From the NCBI GenBank assembly GCA_019233695.1, contig JAFAME010000204.1, positions 1 to 48,812 on the forward strand: a DNA stretch of 48,812 bases, written 5' to 3'. Numbering within the stretch: position 1 is the first letter of the stretch; every line of letters begins with the position of its first letter. Under the pieces are notes generated by a model that was given only the letters and a program-made list of their open reading frames with translations, was not told the DNA's origin and searched no databases. This stretch comes from Methylobacteriaceae bacterium. Its GTDB lineage: Bacteria > Pseudomonadota > Alphaproteobacteria > Rhizobiales > Beijerinckiaceae. The translations under genes were made by a program, and so were the position numbers. This document shows positions 15,291-24,118 of the stretch, one piece after another.

Positions 15291-16843
15291 GGGTCAAGCT
15301 GCGCGACTATCACGCCGCGAGGTGGGACGAGCCCGTCGTCATGACGATGGGCCGCCCCGGCCGGCGCGGCCATCTCTTCCCTGCATCGAGCGAGCGCGTC
15401 AGGCAGGCGGCAGGCGCCGCCGCAGACCTGCTGCCGGCGGCGATGCGGCGACGGAATTCTCCGGCGCTGCCGGAGCTCTCCGAGCCCGAGGTGCTGCGGC
15501 ACTACCTTCACCTCGCGCAAGAGACCCAGGGGATGATGGGCATCAGCCTTTTCGGCACCTGCACGATGAAGCACAATGCGCCGGTCAACGAGGCGATTGC
15601 CGCCCGCCCGAAGATCGCCGAGCTGCATCCCTGCCAGGACGAGGACACCCTGCAGGGCGTGCTTGAGATCATCCATTCCTTCGACGCGATCCTGCGCGAG
15701 CTCTCCGGCATGGACCAGTTCGTCTTTCAGGCCGGTGGTGGGGCGGATGCCTCCTATACGCATTGCTGCGTCACGCGGGCCTGGCTCGCGGCTCGCGGCG
15801 AGCTCGGCAAGCGCGATGAGATCGTCACGACGATCCAGACCCATCCATGCAATCCGGCGACCGCGGCTGCGGCAGGCTTCAAGGTCGTCACCCTGATGCT
15901 CGAGGAAAACGGCTATCCCTCGCTCGAGGCGCTTCGCGCGGCCGTCTCCGAGCGGACGGCGGCTTTGATGGTCGTCAATCCCGACGACATGGGCATCTAT
16001 AACCCGCAGATCAAAGACTGGGTGCGGATCGTCCATGAGGCCGGCGGCCTGTGCTTCTACGACCACGCCAATTTCAACGGGGTGATGGGGAAGCTGCGCG
16101 CCCGCGAGCTCGGCTTCGATGCCTGCATGTACATGCTTCACAAGACCTTCGGCGCGCCGAAGGGCGGCGGGGGCCCGGCGGTCGGCGCCTACGGCTGTTC
16201 GGCCGAGCTCGCGCCGTTCCTGCCCGTGCCCGTCGTCGTGCGCGACGGCGCCCGCTATCGGCTCGATCACAATCGGCCGCAAAGCTGCGGCAAGATCCGC
16301 GAATTCTTCGGCAACGTGCCGCAGATCGTGAAGGCCTATGCATGGGCCCGCAGCATGGGAGCCGAGGGCATCACGCAAGCCTCCGATCTCTCGGTGCTCG
16401 CCAACAATTACATGGACCGCAAGCTCAGCGACATTCGCGGCGTCACCCGCTCCCATCCGCACATCGACAAGTGGCGGATGGAAATGACGAGGTTCAGCCT
16501 CGACAGGCTGAAGCAGGACACCGGCGTCAGCGCCGTCGAAGTGCAGAACCGGATGGTCGATTTCGGCGTCGATGCCTATTGGCTGAGCCACGAGCCGTGG
16601 CTCGTCCCCGAACCATTCACGCCGGAAGCCGGCGAAATGTATTCGAAGGAGGACCTCGACTACTGGATCGCCGTCATCGCCCGGGTGTGCGAGGAGGCCT
16701 ATGCCGATCCTGCATTCGTCAAGGCGGCGCCGCACAGTCAGCCGATCCATCAGATCAAGAGCGCGCCGCTCGAAGATCCGAAGCGCTGGGCGATGACCTG
16801 GCGCGCCCATGTGAAGAAGCGCGCGGCGGCGATGCAGGGCTGA
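15287..16843 (+). CDS. gcvPB: Glycine dehydrogenase (decarboxylating) subunit 2-like protein
   Basis: This is the PLP-carrying half of a split P protein, 518 residues. The PLP lysine is K286 in MLHKTFGAPKGGGGP (canonical LHKTFSxPHGGGGPG). GTCTMKHN near residue 90 matches the canonical SCTMKYN. Other active-site stretches are altered: THPCNPAT stands where SAHGTNPAS is usual, and DHANFN where DGANLN is usual. It is translationally coupled to the first subunit. Because of these changes and the missing partner proteins, it may act on another amino acid or in another pathway. Its context is an amino acid ABC transporter and an ArsR regulator. Confidence 0.85.
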   Translation: MRVKLRDYHAARWDEPVVMTMGRPGRRGHLFPASSERVRQAAGAAADLLPAAMRRRNSPALPELSEPEVLRHYLHLAQETQGMMGISLFGTCTMKHNAPVNEAIAARPKIAELHPCQDEDTLQGVLEIIHSFDAILRELSGMDQFVFQAGGGADASYTHCCVTRAWLAARGELGKRDEIVTTIQTHPCNPATAAAAGFKVVTLMLEENGYPSLEALRAAVSERTAALMVVNPDDMGIYNPQIKDWVRIVHEAGGLCFYDHANFNGVMGKLRARELGFDACMYMLHKTFGAPKGGGGPAVGAYGCSAELAPFLPVPVVVRDGARYRLDHNRPQSCGKIREFFGNVPQIVKAYAWARSMGAEGITQASDLSVLANNYMDRKLSDIRGVTRSHPHIDKWRMEMTRFSLDRLKQDTGVSAVEVQNRMVDFGVDAYWLSHEPWLVPEPFTPEAGEMYSKEDLDYWIAVIARVCEEAYADPAFVKAAPHSQPIHQIKSAPLEDPKRWAMTWRAHVKKRAAAMQG

Positions 16844-16845
16844 AT

Positions 16846-16885
16846 CGCCGCGCCGCGGTGCCGACCGGGAAACGGCGGCGCGGCG
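16846..16885 (+). terminator. GC-rich hairpin after gcvPB, possible terminator
   Basis: An 11-base perfect stem, cgccgcgccgc (16846-16856) with gcggcgcggcg (16875-16885), begins two bases after the gcvPB stop. There is no T-run after it, so termination by this hairpin is possible but not shown. Confidence 0.45.
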
Positions 16886-16990
16886 CCGGAATCCAAGGCT
16901 CCTCTGGCTGATCTCGACTATGCTGCTCAGGCGAGGCGTTCCTCCCCGCAAGAGGGGAGCGAACTGGCCGCGGATCAGAGTGGGAGATCG

Positions 16991-17992
16991 ATGATGAGGA
17001 GAATTGCGCTTTCGCTTGCGGCGCTGGCGGCCATGCTGGCGTTCGCCCTTCCTGGAACCGTGGCGCAGGCGCAGAACGCGCGCTCATGGGTTGCGAGCTT
17101 CGGCAGCGACGTCAACCCGTGCAACCGCGCGCAACCATGCGCGACATTCGCTTTCGCCATCACGAAGACCAATGCCGGCGGCGAGATCAACTGCGTCGAT
17201 CAAGGCGAGTTTGGCAACGGCGGACAGATGACCATCACCAAGTCCATCACCATCGATTGCGAGGGGGTCCAGGGGCGCGTCCTCGTCAGTGCCTTCGTAA
17301 GCGCATTCGAGATCCTTGCCGGACCAGGCGATGTCGTCGTGCTGCGCGGGCTCGACATCAATGGCGCCCGCTCCGGCGAGGACGGGATCCTTTTCGCCAG
17401 TGCTGCAGCCCTGCACATCGAGAAATGCGTGATCCACGACTTCGTGCCCCAGGGAGATGTTGCCGGTTGGGGCATCGAAGTCGGCGGAGGCTCTGCGAAC
17501 GCCGAGATCTTCGTCTCGGACTCCACGATCGTCGACAACGGCACCGGCAACACGGGGGGAGGGATCATCGTGCACGCGTCAGGGCTGCCAGGCGGCATCA
17601 GGAAGGTCGTCCTGAACCGGGTCGAGGTCCGCAACAATGTCTTCGGCATCAAGGCGGACGGCGCCGACGTGAGCGGCGTGATCAACATGACGGTGCGCGA
17701 CAGTGTTTCGGCAGGCAATGCCATCAACGGCATCGTCGGAACCGGCACGGCCAGCGGCGCCGCCATCGTCATGATGATCGATCGCTCCGCCACCTCGCAC
17801 AATCTTGCCGGCTTCGGGGTGATTGCCGACGGGCCGAAGACCACGATCCGGCTGGGCGGATCATCGATTGCAGGCAATCCGAATGGGGTGGGCGTGAGCA
17901 ATGGCGGCGTGCTGCAGTCCTACGGCACCAATCAGATCAACGGCAATTCGAACGACGGCATCGCATTGCTGACGCCGATCGGATTGCACTGA
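16991..17992 (+). CDS. Secreted right-handed parallel beta-helix repeat protein, copy 1
   Basis: This is a 333-residue exported protein. The leader MMRRIALSLAALAAMLAFALPGTVAQAQ is a signal peptide. The mature part begins NARSWVASFGSDVNPCNR and proceeds through short strands ending in N or G turns, with conserved cysteines (NPC, QPC, INC, IDC). This is a pectate-lyase-like beta-helix. No catalytic carbohydrate-enzyme motif was recognised, so an adhesive or surface role is as likely as an enzyme. It starts at the first of two adjacent ATGs behind GGGAG. The next gene downstream is a paralogue, and their leader regions and 3' ends are strongly alike. Such proteins are common in Rhizobiales; none has a role I can name. 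Confidence 0.8.
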   Translation: MMRRIALSLAALAAMLAFALPGTVAQAQNARSWVASFGSDVNPCNRAQPCATFAFAITKTNAGGEINCVDQGEFGNGGQMTITKSITIDCEGVQGRVLVSAFVSAFEILAGPGDVVVLRGLDINGARSGEDGILFASAAALHIEKCVIHDFVPQGDVAGWGIEVGGGSANAEIFVSDSTIVDNGTGNTGGGIIVHASGLPGGIRKVVLNRVEVRNNVFGIKADGADVSGVINMTVRDSVSAGNAINGIVGTGTASGAAIVMMIDRSATSHNLAGFGVIADGPKTTIRLGGSSIAGNPNGVGVSNGGVLQSYGTNQINGNSNDGIALLTPIGLH

Positions 17993-18189
17993 CGCTGCGA
18001 AGATTTCGAGGAAGAGACGGGGAAGGGTAGCCTTCCCAAAATTTCGGGCTGGCGCCCGCTTTGCAATCCATCAGTTTAGCGGAGGGCCGCGGGCACTCGG
18101 TCAAACCGCATTGAAGCAAGCCCGCCAGATTAGTCTCCGCTATGCTGATCGAGCTGGAGCTTGGCCAGCGGATCAGCAATGGGAGATCG

Positions 18190-19179
18190 ATGATGCGTAT
18201 TGTACCGGTACTTGCCGCCCTCGTGGCGATGCTCGCCTTGGCGCTTCCTGGAAACTCCGCACAGGCGCAGAACGCGCGGTCGTGGGTTGCGAGCTACGGG
18301 CTCGCCGGCAATCCGTGCACGCGCGCCAGCCCGTGTCAGACATTTAACGGGGCCCTCGCCATGACCAATCCGGGCGGTGAGATCAACTGTATCGATCAGG
18401 GCGAATTCGGGGGCTCGTTTCTGATCGATAGATCAGTCACCGTCGACTGCGATGGCGTCCAGGCTCGTATCGGTGTCGCTTCGCCCGGGGCCGCTGCAGT
18501 TATTGTCGAAGCAGGCGCGTCAGACATCGTGACGCTACGAGGCCTCGACATCGACGGCAACAACATGTCTGCGATCGGCATTGATTTCGCTCAGGGCGCA
18601 GCGCTTCACGTCGAGAAGTGCGTGGTCCGAAACTTCGTTGGCACCGGCGGCAGCAGCGAGTTTGGCGGAATCGTGGATTTCGGAAATGTCAACTCGGAAC
18701 TGTTTGTGTCTGACACTGTCGTGACGAACAACGGCACGGGCACACCGGGCGCCGGAATTCTGATCGCTCCCGCCATGAACGTTATCACCAAGGTCACTCT
18801 CAGTCGCGTCGAGGCGCGAGGCAATTTCTTCGGCATCAAGGTTGCGGGTAACAGCAGCGGGGGCGTCATCCAGATGACCATCCGCGACAGCGTCTCCTCC
18901 GGCAACGCGTCGAACGGCATCGTTGGCACCGGCACTGCCGGCGGCCCGGCCATCATCATGATGATCGAGCGCTCGATCTCCTCGCACAACGCGGCAGGCT
19001 TCGGCGTCATCGCCGACGGCCCGAAGACCACCATCCGGCTCGGCGGCTCGTCGATTGCGGGCAACCCGAACGGCGTCGGCGTCAGCAACGGCGGCGTGCT
19101 GCAGTCCTACGGCACCAATCAGATCAACGGCAATTCGAACGACGGCATCGCCTCGCTTACGCCGATCGGATTGCATTGA
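18190..19179 (+). CDS. Secreted right-handed parallel beta-helix repeat protein, copy 2
   Basis: This is a 329-residue paralogue of the preceding gene in tandem. The signal peptide is MMRIVPVLAALVAMLALALPGNSAQAQ, then NARSWVASYGLAGNPCTR. The same double ATG and the same TGGGAGATCG ribosome-site context occur in both copies, so ATG 18190 was preferred to an in-frame ATG 16 codons upstream. The middle of the protein has diverged, while the last about 60 residues (GFGVIADGPKTTIRLGGSSI onward) are nearly identical. A 62-base tract (19090-19151) is identical in DNA to 17903-17964. This points to duplication plus later exchange between copies. The function is unknown. Confidence 0.8.
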   Translation: MMRIVPVLAALVAMLALALPGNSAQAQNARSWVASYGLAGNPCTRASPCQTFNGALAMTNPGGEINCIDQGEFGGSFLIDRSVTVDCDGVQARIGVASPGAAAVIVEAGASDIVTLRGLDIDGNNMSAIGIDFAQGAALHVEKCVVRNFVGTGGSSEFGGIVDFGNVNSELFVSDTVVTNNGTGTPGAGILIAPAMNVITKVTLSRVEARGNFFGIKVAGNSSGGVIQMTIRDSVSSGNASNGIVGTGTAGGPAIIMMIERSISSHNAAGFGVIADGPKTTIRLGGSSIAGNPNGVGVSNGGVLQSYGTNQINGNSNDGIASLTPIGLH

Positions 19180-19404
19180 GTTTTGGCGGAGAAAGGCCCG
19201 CAGCACGAAAGCGAGCCCCGCTCGTTCGCCCGAGGTCTCGCGGGGCCGCGCAGTGTCGCGATGCTTTCCTTCTTGGTCCCCGCAAGGGCCCATCGCGAGA
19301 TCGATGGGATTTGCCAAATTCACGCGATGGTGTCGCCGAGCTATGAGGAGTGGGGCCGTGCGGGGCGCTCGCGAGGCGCTCGGCGACCATGAGGGGCAAC
19401 TTGA

Positions 19405-20391
19405 ATGATCGACGAATGGACTGATCCGTCCGACAAGCTCCTCGCCATCGCCATATTTGGAACCGAAAGCGTGGCTGAGGCTGAACGGATGATCCGGGCC
19501 TGGGCACGAACCAGGAGTTTTGGCGATGGACGAGTCAGTTCGGTCGAACTTAGTGTCGGTGCTGCAGTCACGCTGCAACTCGCCACGGACAAGGTCTTCG
19601 TGAAGGTCTGGCCCGGTGAAGTCGACCCAAAGGCGTTGTCAGCGCAGTTGCGGGTCCAGGCTGGTCTCGCGGCCCGCGGATTCCCGGCGCCTGAAGTCCT
19701 CACGGACCTTTCGCGGCTCGGGCCAGGTTGGGCAAGCGCCATGGAGTACAAACGAAACGGCGTTGCGACAGATGTCAGGGTGCCGGGGGTGCGACGCGCG
19801 ATGGCCGCGGGGCTGGCGCAATTTGTGAGGATGTCACAGTCCTACCGAAACCTAGAGAGCCTGCCGCGTCGACCCCTGCCTGACTGCAGTGTCTGGCCTC
19901 GTCCTCACAACGTTCTGTTTGACTTCGAGGCAACCGCGCAAGGCGCCGAATGGATCGACGATGTCGCGCGCACGGCCCTGGCAGCCATGCGATCGGCGAC
20001 AAGCCGCATTGTTGTCGGTCATCTCGACTGGAGCGCGAAGAATATGCGGATGCGGCCTGAAAGCATCGCCGTTGTATATGATTGGGATGCCGTATTTCTC
20101 GACCGCGAGACGTTTGTTGTTGGAGCGGCCGCCGCGCACTTCCCGATGACGTGGGAATTGGACGTGTCTGGAAACCCGGACGCGCGCGAGGTCATGGCCT
20201 TCGTCCAAGAGTACGAAGAAGCGCGGGGCCAAGCATTCACGAGTGCTGAATTGAAGGAGGTCGCCGCGTCCGCCACTTACGCCCGCGCTTACACGGCACG
20301 CTGCGAGCATTCGGGCGATCCTGGCGGGGCCCGATGGACCGGTTCTTCGCGGCAAAGCCTTAAGGACAATGGTCCCTTCCGTTTCGGGTGA
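19405..20391 (+). CDS. Phosphotransferase enzyme family (APH/ChoK-like) protein
   Basis: This 328-residue protein has a kinase-like fold. The early ATP-lobe region includes TLQLATDKVFVKVWPG, whose lysine fits the APH ATP contact. The catalytic loop is GHLDWSAKNMR, with H206, D208 and N213 (pattern HxDxxxxN). The metal-binding aspartate follows in VVYDWDAVF at about residue 225. These are the hallmarks of aminoglycoside phosphotransferase, choline kinase and fructosamine kinase families. The substrate is not predictable; an antibiotic-resistance role should not be assumed. The start has GAGGGGC before it. The C-terminus SLKDNGPFRFG is short of the usual final helices, so it may be slightly truncated. 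Confidence 0.7.
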   Translation: MIDEWTDPSDKLLAIAIFGTESVAEAERMIRAWARTRSFGDGRVSSVELSVGAAVTLQLATDKVFVKVWPGEVDPKALSAQLRVQAGLAARGFPAPEVLTDLSRLGPGWASAMEYKRNGVATDVRVPGVRRAMAAGLAQFVRMSQSYRNLESLPRRPLPDCSVWPRPHNVLFDFEATAQGAEWIDDVARTALAAMRSATSRIVVGHLDWSAKNMRMRPESIAVVYDWDAVFLDRETFVVGAAAAHFPMTWELDVSGNPDAREVMAFVQEYEEARGQAFTSAELKEVAASATYARAYTARCEHSGDPGGARWTGSSRQSLKDNGPFRFG

Positions 20392-20729
20392 CGGGTTCGC
20401 TACGCATGGCTTTCGGCAGGACGGCCTGCCCAAGCTTGGTGACAAGGGGCTTGCCGAGATCGAAATCCGTGTCGATTTCCGGGCAGGTAGTCGGATCGTG
20501 GTCGGCTTGATGATGAACAAGAGCCGCCCGTCTGCCCTGCAGGAAATCGACGCAGGCCGTTTCCTGCGCCGCTGCCCCCACATACGATAGTGTGTCAACA
20601 ATCCCCAAAGCCTTGGCAAAGGACCAGCGCCTTGTTTTGCATGTCTGGGGTTCCGGCTACGATTGCGTTGTCGGAAACCATGTGCGACCAAGCATTCGTA
20701 TCTCGAACAAACTCAATGGGGAGTCGGAG
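20392..20729. other. Intergenic stretch, nothing recognised
   Basis: These 338 bases between the kinase-like gene and the GYF_2 gene hold only short frames with no family resemblance and no clear promoter, repeat or RNA gene. It may contain the promoter of the downstream secreted protein. Confidence 0.5.
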
Positions 20730-21431
20730 ATGACCAAGGTCAAAGTGCCCGTCGTTGGTGCGATCATCGCGCTCACGCTGCCGCTTCTCCTGACCACAAG
20801 CGGGATGGCTCAGAATTTGCCTTCGGATTCGACGCCGCCGCCTCTGCCGGCGCCCCCGGTGGAGCAACCGCCGCCGCTTCCGGTGACACAATTCTTCATT
20901 GGCGAGAACGGCAAGCCGGTGGGCCCGTTGTCGCTGGAGGAAGTGCAAGATCGCATTCGCAAGAACAACGTCACCCGCACCACGCTCGTTTGGAAGCATG
21001 GCATGCCGAACTGGGCCGAAGCGCAGACGGTTCCTGAACTCGCCGACTCCTTTGCAGCGGTGGTTCCCCCCGCGCCCCAGCCACCGACCGCTGAAACCTT
21101 CTCGCGCTATATGGTTGGAACCTGGGAGAGTACGTCGCTCGATACGTCGCGTGGGCTGACGGTTCGCGTAAAGGTCGCGTTTTCGGCCGATGGCTCGTTC
21201 CGCGGCACCTATGCGGCCTCGGCTCCGAATTCGGGCGTGCCCAACTCTACTCCGATTTTTGGAACCTGGACGGTCGCGCCGGTCGCCGAAAAGCGATTCA
21301 AGCTCACCATGACCGTATCCGCTCAAGGCAGTCCACGAACCGAGACGGAGACCACGAACGCGACCATAATCGATGACACTTCGTTTCGCGATGAATCGGA
21401 CGGAACGGTGACACGGAAGGTTGGTCCCTGA
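20730..21431 (+). CDS. Secreted protein with GYF_2 (DUF4339) domain
   Basis: This is a 233-residue exported protein from ATG 20730 (GGGGAG in front). It has a signal peptide MTKVKVPVVGAIIALTLPLL and then a cut after SGMAQ. A proline-rich linker (TPPPLPAPPVEQPPPLP) follows. A GYF_2-like domain, FFIGENGKPVGPLSLEEV onward to WKHGMPNWAEAQ, spans about residues 55-100. The C-terminal part (MVGTWES...FGTWTV...TIIDDTSFRDES) reads like a lipocalin-like beta barrel. GYF_2 domains are thought to mediate peptide or protein contacts. The function is unknown. It converges on the rhodanese-like gene. Confidence 0.75.
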   Translation: MTKVKVPVVGAIIALTLPLLLTTSGMAQNLPSDSTPPPLPAPPVEQPPPLPVTQFFIGENGKPVGPLSLEEVQDRIRKNNVTRTTLVWKHGMPNWAEAQTVPELADSFAAVVPPAPQPPTAETFSRYMVGTWESTSLDTSRGLTVRVKVAFSADGSFRGTYAASAPNSGVPNSTPIFGTWTVAPVAEKRFKLTMTVSAQGSPRTETETTNATIIDDTSFRDESDGTVTRKVGP

Positions 21432-21434
21432 CGC

Positions 21435-21450
21435 GCGGCCGGGAGGCCGC
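21435..21450. terminator. Short hairpin between convergent genes
   Basis: gcggcc-GGGA-ggccgc forms a perfect 6-bp stem four bases past the stop of the GYF_2 gene and 34 bases before the end of the rhodanese-like gene. It has no T-run. A weak bidirectional terminator is possible. Confidence 0.3.
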
Positions 21451-21483
21451 CGCGGCAGGCATCAGACCTCTCGCGCTTCGAAC

Positions 21484-22170
21484 TTAAGGCGATGGCTTGG
21501 GAGATTGCTGCTGCGGCTGCGTCGGCAGCCCAGCCTTTGACCAAGCCTCAAGCCCGCCCCGATACCACAACACGTTGCGATAACCGAGATGTATGGCGCG
21601 GAGCGCCGCATTGTAAGATTGCCAGCAATTCACGCCAAGGCAGTAGAAGACCAGAGGCACTTGGGGGTTGCCCCTGGTCAGCTGCGACAGATACTGGCTC
21701 AGTTGCTGCTGCGTCTGGTCCTGGAAATTTCCCGGCGCCCTCGCAGGCAGGGCGGGCACGGCGCCGGGCAATGTCGTTGGGCCGCCCAGAATGTCCAGAA
21801 GGACAAAAGTCCCTGCCGCGCCCTGTATCAAAGAATATAGTCCCTTTGTGGTTATGACTTGCCCGCCCGGTATCTGGTTGGGCGTTGGGGCCTCCGGGCT
21901 GCCGCCGCGCAATTCCGGGGTAGGCGGAACGCCGAGGTCGCGCCGCTCCTCCGGTTCCAATGCGTCCAGCCGCGCCATAAGCTGAGGATCGATGCTGAGG
22001 TTCGGCGGTGGCGAGGGCATTGGCGTCGGAGCGGGTTGCGGACCCGGCGGGGGAGCGGGGTTTTGCCCCTGATCGCCGAGAGGCGGGAGCTTGAGCGCCC
22101 AACTCACGCTGCCGAGCATTACACCGGCAAACATGGCGAGAGAGGCGCGCCAGATGGCGGTCCTAGTCAT
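21484..22170 (-). CDS. Secreted rhodanese-like domain protein with CX4CW motif
   Basis: This is a 228-residue protein with a signal peptide (MTRTAIWRASLAMFAGVMLGSVSWA) and a proline-rich stretch (PAPPPGPQPAPTPMPSPPP). The C-terminal rhodanese-like fold has VPLVFYCLGVNCWQSYNAAL, followed by GYRNVLWYRGGLEAWSKAGL. The active-loop pattern C-x4-CW resembles the CxxCW group linked to PQQ-dependent catabolism rather than classical CRxGxR rhodaneses, but with a longer spacing between the cysteines. A sulfur-transfer or redox role in the periplasm is inferred. No PQQ genes are in view. Confidence 0.75.
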   Translation of the reverse strand: MTRTAIWRASLAMFAGVMLGSVSWALKLPPLGDQGQNPAPPPGPQPAPTPMPSPPPNLSIDPQLMARLDALEPEERRDLGVPPTPELRGGSPEAPTPNQIPGGQVITTKGLYSLIQGAAGTFVLLDILGGPTTLPGAVPALPARAPGNFQDQTQQQLSQYLSQLTRGNPQVPLVFYCLGVNCWQSYNAALRAIHLGYRNVLWYRGGLEAWSKAGLPTQPQQQSPKPSP

Positions 22171-22269
22171 TCAATACCCCTGAGCTGCAGCAATTCGCTG
22201 CAAGCTAGATTCCCCGATTGCGGCGGCAAAAAGCCGGCGACGTCGCCGTTGGCGCTGCCGCACAAAGCC

Positions 22270-23346
22270 TCACGCGAGCAACGCCTGCGTCTCTTGCCAG
22301 ATGCGACGCACAACCTCGCCGGCCGGATCCGCACGCGCCATCGCGGCGGACTGCCCGGCCCAGGCTTGAATGCGGTGGATATCGCCTTCCTTGATCGCCA
22401 GTTCGCGCAGCGCCGAGGTCAGCCCGCGCTGGACCGGGTAGGGTGCAGGAGCCGGCGCGTCCGGCGCGGTGGCGGCGCGCACATATTCCGTGGCAATGCT
22501 GCGACCCGCCCGTCCGCTGAAAACGCGGCTGACTATCGTATCCTCTGGCAATGTGGCTGCCAGGGCCTCGGCCCACGCGGGGTGGATTTTTGCCTCGGGG
22601 CACCGCAAGAAAGCCGTCCCGATTTGCGCGGCGCTGGCGCCAAGCAGCAATGCAGCCGCAACACCCCGCCCGTCTGCGATACCCCCTGTCGCGACGACAG
22701 GGATGCGCACGGCGTCGACCACGGCGGGCAACAGCGCAAACAACCCGACCATTTGGCGCTCGGCCCGTGCGGCGTCGAAGCATCCTCGATGGCCGCCGGC
22801 CTCCATCCCCTGTGCCACGACCACATCGGCTCCCGCCGCCTCGGCGGCGCGCGCCTCCGCGACGGTCGAGATCGTGGCAAACCACGCAATCTTCCGGGCT
22901 TTGAGCCGTGACACGAATTCGGGCGGGTACAATCCCATGATCGAGGACACGATCGCAGGCGCGGCGGTCAGCAGCGCCTCACATTGTGCGCTGAAGTCCG
23001 CCGGCGCGGCATCACCCGCCTCGATACGCACTTCGGGGCCCCACTGCGCCAGAAATGCACGAACTTTTGCTTCGTGCGCCGAATCGCGCGCCGGCGCCGG
23101 ATCCGGCACCCACAAATTGAGCTGAAAGGCGCCGTTGCTGCCAACCCTTACCTCTCTCGCCCAGCCCCGAATACGGTCCGGCGACATCAAGAGCGCCCCG
23201 CAGGCTCCGAGGCCGCCGGCCTTTGCCACAGCGATCGAGAGCGAAGGTGGGCAGGCACCTGCCATTGGGGCCAGCAGGATCGGCAGGCGCAGCCCAAACC
23301 GCTCGCAGAAGAACCGAGCGCGCGTGAGGGCGGGAATCGTGGTCAT
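22270..23346 (-). CDS. Nitronate monooxygenase family protein (NPD)
   Basis: This is a TIM-barrel flavoenzyme of 358 residues that oxidises nitronates to carbonyl compounds and nitrite; some members are 2-enoyl reductases. LPILLAPMAGACPPSLSIAV (about residue 20) is the N-terminal FMN-site signature. DVVVAQGMEAGGHRG (about residue 170) carries the expected histidine. IPVVATGGIADGRGVAAALLLGASAAQIGTAF is the phosphate-binding region. ATG 23346 was chosen because family members begin shortly before the first beta strand; an in-frame start 15 codons upstream also exists. It is a single gene with no partner on its strand. It most likely detoxifies propionate-3-nitronate or a related compound, which is an inference. 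Confidence 0.87.
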   Translation of the reverse strand: MTTIPALTRARFFCERFGLRLPILLAPMAGACPPSLSIAVAKAGGLGACGALLMSPDRIRGWAREVRVGSNGAFQLNLWVPDPAPARDSAHEAKVRAFLAQWGPEVRIEAGDAAPADFSAQCEALLTAAPAIVSSIMGLYPPEFVSRLKARKIAWFATISTVAEARAAEAAGADVVVAQGMEAGGHRGCFDAARAERQMVGLFALLPAVVDAVRIPVVATGGIADGRGVAAALLLGASAAQIGTAFLRCPEAKIHPAWAEALAATLPEDTIVSRVFSGRAGRSIATEYVRAATAPDAPAPAPYPVQRGLTSALRELAIKEGDIHRIQAWAGQSAAMARADPAGEVVRRIWQETQALLA

Positions 23347-24118
23347 GAGCAGAAAATTGCGACCTCGTTCCACTATTTCAAACGCCAGCATCCGATCGGC
23401 ACAAATCGCGTCCGATCATAGGAGCATTTGTTGGAAGCGGCCAGCGAACAGCAAAATGGCCCGCAACGACGTGGCTGCCGTCGCGGGCCAAGTCAGGTCG
23501 CGGAGTTGGATGCTCGCGACGTCTCCAAGGTACGGCTTGAGCATGACGGCCGAATGTGTCTTTTGGCACAGGCAAGCGAAACCGCCCCGCAGGGGCGTGC
23601 GGGGCGAGTCCGGGTCTTGGGTGGTACCCGCGTTTTCCAGAGCTCTGTCCTTAGGCGCAGACCGTCGCGAAATGCCGCTCCAGCCTTTGCCTTGCAGCGC
23701 CGACTGCGACGATCGTCGCGTCGAATTGCCTCGTCCGCCGGGCTCCTTGATGCTCCTCCCTGATGGAGCAATGCATCCTGCCGCAAAAAGCTGAAGCTTT
23801 GCAAGGGTCGTCTGCCGGCCTTGCGCAAAGGCTTCGCCGTGTCGGGGCGTCTGGCTCACGGCATTTGCCGTGGACGCAAGATAGCCCGCCGTGATCCCCA
23901 CAATCGCGGCGGGCAGCGCGCTCGGCCGTTTGAAGGGAGGAGCATCAGCCAGCGCGCCATAGGGAAGTTCGCGCCGCTGGCCCGGGAATTCAGTGTGGCG
24001 GCACACACCCTTGTTGATTGCGCTCGCAAGCGGCCACGAGCTTTACGATGCGGGGAAAAAGGCATAGACGATCGGGCAAACGCAAGCTGAGAGCGGCGTT
24101 AAATCCGGGAGGCGAGAT
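23347..24118. other. Long intergenic stretch without a recognised gene
   Basis: These 772 bases contain several overlapping open frames on both strands, the longest 196 codons on the minus strand at 23416-24006. None has a domain, a good ribosome site or plausible composition. The stretch may hold a decayed gene or the promoter of the lipocalin-like gene. I could not identify any element. Confidence 0.5.

Noticed and set aside
15212-16951. Minus-strand open frame of 579 codons opposite gcvPB
   Set aside because: It is antisense to a gene with an intact PLP site; no family features.
20360-20608. Minus-strand 82-codon frame between the kinase-like and GYF_2 genes
   Set aside because: No domain, no clear ribosome site and partial overlap with the kinase gene end; not enough to support a gene.
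23416-24006. Minus-strand frame of 196 codons in the long intergenic gap
   Set aside because: One short hydrophobic run looks leader-like, but no ribosome site, no domain and odd composition; kept only as a described gap.
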